From Linyphia triangularis (taxonomy: Eukaryota; Arthropoda; Arachnida; Araneae; Linyphiidae): DNA of 64,000 bases. Numbering within the stretch: the first letter of the stretch is position 1; each line of letters starts with the position of its first letter. The stretch lies in contig OZ021724.1 in assembly GCA_963978545.1 (NCBI GenBank), positions 24,913,933 to 24,977,932 of the forward strand, written 5' to 3'. Under the pieces are notes generated by a model. The model made no database searches. It saw only the letters and a list, made by a program, of their open reading frames with translations, and had not been told where the DNA came from. Positions 60,801 through 64,000 of this stretch are shown piece by piece. The position numbers and the translations under genes are program-made.

Positions 60801-63140
60801 GAATGTAAGTTCGACTTCTAGTGGAACTTACCTGAATGTCTCAGTCTCACTTACGACGGAGAAACGGAATGTTGTATTTAAGCCACTGGAATTGCCCTTA
60901 TAAGTAAATAGGACTTGTAATCATAAGGTTGTTATGGCGTACACACTTTCGTCTTCAAATAAATTATATCCTGAATTAATAACAAATGAGAAAGCTTAAT
61001 CAAAGTGACAAAAAAGCGTCCGAAATAATCCCTCTGCCGGGTAAGTCGAAACCAATTGTGTGATGGGCGTGTGAAATGCATAATTCCTCCATTTCAGTTG
61101 CATGCCACCGACAGGAAATAAGCCGTACTTAAAGGCAGGTGGTGGGAATTATGATCAGAAATCTAATCGACCCACAGACATATAACTGGCCTTACTCGCT
61201 GATGTGTCTGAATCGAAATACGGAAACTGAAACAGATCTTCATCAATTACCAAGCTGAAAGTTTCAAGGACAATTTTGAATTGGTTTCAAAGGCAGAAGT
61301 GTGCTGCAAGTTATTTATTACCTTTTGAAGGAATCGATATTTAAATAATAAAAAAAAAGTTTAGCCTTTTAAAAATTACTATCCAATATTTTGATATTAA
61401 ATTGTTTACCCACAACTCATTTTATATCTATCGTCAGCAAAAAACTGTATTATTGCATACTTAGAAACATGACAGTTGCTAGACAACTGAAAGACACAAA
61501 CAAATTTTAAATAGAAATTCTAAAAACAAGTTGATTATGTAAATCTTTAAATTATTCAATATAAAACAAAAACAAAAAAAATCATGATTGGATAAAATCA
61601 AACTAGAAAACAAAGTGTGTCTGTTTATTTGGCTCAATAAAAATACCCGCATTTCACGCTTCGATATCGCTTAAATTTCACAGTATATTCTTGTTTGAAA
61701 CTCTTAATTCAGCGTCTTTATTTTCAGAAAGATATGTTCCTTTAACATCTGTTTTAATAATCAATTAATCCAAAATATGAATGTATTTTAATCTGATTCA
61801 TAGTCGAAACTCTTTTGGCAGCTTTTATTTAAAAAATATTAGCTAAATAAAACTATTGAGAGAAAAAAAACATTGCACCAAACATCTAATTTGCACTGTA
61901 CCATTAAAAATATTAGTCTAATAGTATTTTTAGAAGTCAAGGCAAATTATTCAAAAGCTTAGCGTCCATCGAATATTTATTAACCAGCGTAATGGAGAAC
62001 GCTGAGCAATGTAGCCGGTTTTTCATTAATCAAATTCGTCGTACAATCATCACTTTAAAAAAAAAAAAAAAAAAAAAAAGCCTGTAAATGCAGAAGAAAT
62101 TTAAATATACCCCGCACAAAATATTGAAACAATTCCTTAAATATAAAAGATCCGCAATACTTTTCTTTCAACTTCCACATCAAGACTAAATTTCACAAAC
62201 AATTTCTCAACGTAATACAAATTCAAGTGGTTTTACGACCAACCAAATGTGTCTTTTGCCCACACACCGATTCAAACAAACATATTTAGACGGCATTTGA
62301 TTGTCACCTAACAGTATCAAAACACACGAAATCTCTTTCAACGCCACCTACCATCTCTTTAATTCGAAGGCGAGGGTGGACGAATAAGGATCCTTTATAT
62401 TGGGTAGTAAGAGAGTATTGTAGTAATAAACTGAAAACACACGAGTGGTTCCCGGAGGGCATAAACCAATCCTCCGCTGCAGTAGCATCCGGCAAAGGAA
62501 TAAATCCGGACTCCCTTTTGTCCGGTTCAGCCTCCCTGGGGACCTCCCACTAAAGGACTCTCGGAGGGAATTGATAAGAGGGGATAAAATGGGATAGGGT
62601 GGTGGGCTGAAAGAGATCTATTCATATGATTGTTGGTGAGTGTTACGTTTGAGGAAGGGGAAGGTCTGGAAGTGAGTGATGGTTATATTGAAATGCAAAT
62701 ATGTGTCGAAAAATGATCGATTCAAGTTTTTTTTTTTATTATTATTAATATTAATATTATTATTTATTTTTTTTAGTTAATATTAATAACAGTATAGATG
62801 TATTAACTTTATTCGTTTTTCTGTTATATAACTGTAAAAATTATTCAACAGTGAAGACTTTGATCAATAGTTTTAAATGAAGCACATTTGTTTCATATGC
62901 AACAACAACCAAAAAAAAAAAAGAGCAAGTAATCACCTTACTCACAATTGAGTTCAGCAGACGTTGTTGAATGTTATGGATCGAAAAAGAATTAGTCTAG
63001 GAAATAAAGACATTTTGCCATGAAAAAGGTTATGTAGTTCTGATTTTTGAATATGTTATAAGGTCGGTCCCGTGGTTTATAAACTAAATTTACGACCTCC
63101 TAACCCTTGTGCGTTCTTCGTGGTGCCCCAAAAATCAAGC
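57331..63140. other. No gene recognised
   Basis: AT-rich DNA with A tracts near 57857..57881 and 62056..62078. Less AT-rich unique patches lie at 57460..57560, 57980..58440 (purine-rich, Lys/Arg-coding in one frame), 60980..61200 and 62330..62640. No exon with the expected AUTS2 first-exon features was recognised. Confidence 0.4.
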
Positions 63141-63860
63141 CGTTTTTCAGTTTATACGTCATAACTCTTTACCAATGCATCTTACCAACAAATTTTATTT
63201 TCAAAAGTTATAGAATATTAAATTTGCTACAACTTTTGTATACTAAGTGTTCTTGTAGAACTATTATGTAAATAGTTACGCCACATCAAATTCAAAACTG
63301 TACAAATGCGACATTTTTAAAATTTGTGTCGAGTTTTTTTTTTTTATTATATCTCCATAATGGTACGTATTAGAGAAAAAATTTGGGAATAAAAGTTGTA
63401 GAGCAATCAATTTCCAACAAGTTTGATATCACAAGTTACTTTCTATGACTAATAACAAAGAAGCTACTCTGTTTTTTTGTATTTTCCGTGAAGCACAAAA
63501 AAAAAAAAAAAAAAATCCAACGTTTTTCAGTTTATAGATCATAACTCTTTGGCAATGAACCCTAAAAACAAATATTAAATTTAAAAGTTGTAGAGTATTA
63601 AATTTTCTACAACTTTAGTATGCAATTAGTTTTTGTAGAGCTATTATGCAAAGAGTTACGTAGCATCAAAGTTAACACTTTTTCATAAAAATGCTGCTTT
63701 TTAAAGTTTTTTGCCGATTTTTCGATATCTTCATATCAGTAAGTCGTAGAGAAAAATGTATCACACAAAAGTTGTAGAACTATAAATTTGCTTACAAGTT
63801 TTATAGAAAAAGTTACTTTCTAGAACTAATAACTAAGTAGCTACTCTCCTTTGAAGATTT
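63141..63860 (+). repeat. Tandem duplication, unit about 380 bp
   Basis: CGTTTTTCAGTTTATA starts at 63141 and again at 63521. Both copies continue with ATAACTCTTT, AAAGTT(A/G)TAGA(A/G)TATTAAAT, CTACAACTTT and later AAAGTTGTAGA and AAGTTACTTTCTA. The copies are diverged. The repeat stops at about 63860 and the last 140 bases show nothing. Confidence 0.75.
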
Positions 63861-64000
63861 ACAAGATGGTAACCTTTAATATTTTATGTATAGGTAGGGG
63901 TGTAAAAATAGCTTCTTACTGCAAAGTCTGGCAATATTAATAAAAAAATAAAACTATATAGATATAATACTAATGATAATGTAAAATTAAAAGTGGAAAT

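Noticed and set aside
60831..60890. Possible minus-strand exon with donor gtaagt and frame FRFSVVSETETF
   Set aside because: No acceptor with a pyrimidine tract upstream and no similarity to AUTS2; kept out of the gene model.
1..64000. CRISPR array, operon, phage or bacterial signature
   Set aside because: None of the repeats is regularly spaced with unique spacers, and introns, SINEs and Tc1/hAT elements show this is animal nuclear DNA.

Overview
This is an AT-rich animal genomic window with GT-AG introns, long introns, many short transposable elements, tRNA-derived SINEs and long homopolymers. The only gene I can identify is a homologue of AUTS2 (vertebrate AUTS2/FBRS/FBRSL1, fly tay bridge) on the minus strand. 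It occupies the first 10 kb, and its 5' and 3' ends lie outside the window or were not found. The repeat types suggest an invertebrate, probably an arthropod and possibly a chelicerate such as a spider. That placement is inference.

Gene region (489..9939, minus). Nine exons can be joined without a frame break, every one bounded by a plausible acceptor and donor. In transcript order they are 9742..9939 (basic, Lys-rich), 7242..7349 (Ser/Arg-rich), three very small exons 6879..6914, 6731..6757 and 6384..6429 (acidic Ser/Asp stretch), the large Pro/Ser-rich exon 4186..5311, then 3189..3481 and 1523..1695 (carrying the signature LRRELDTRFLASQ and a PPPY motif), and the 48-nt exon 489..536 (YEKYPKLDSSLYRRPS). 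Together they give 685 codons, or 674 with an alternative donor. The start codon and first exon, the C-terminal half and the UTRs were not found.

Rest of the window (about 9.9 to 64 kb). I found no other convincing host gene. Because the first AUTS2 exon was not found, this stretch is probably a very large first intron, though intergenic DNA cannot be excluded. It holds a dead Tc1/mariner element with perfect 30-bp ends (23892..25110); hAT-type elements, one nested inside another (12664..14508 with 13428..14132 inside; 19595..20785; a partial copy at 23047); two copies of a tRNA-derived SINE, each with a perfect target duplication (11865..12041, 38207..38378); two MITEs of a TTA-flanked, Harbinger-like family (27675..27914, 34185..34490); other MITEs (49122..49330, 51495..52190); a foldback element with arms of about 160 bp (36821..37479) and a solo arm (57181..57330); several dispersed or tandem repeats; and an unusual set of poly-G runs lying almost all on the plus strand. 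The remaining stretches are AT-rich sequence with a few base-compositionally richer islands that could be regulatory, but nothing in them is diagnostic.
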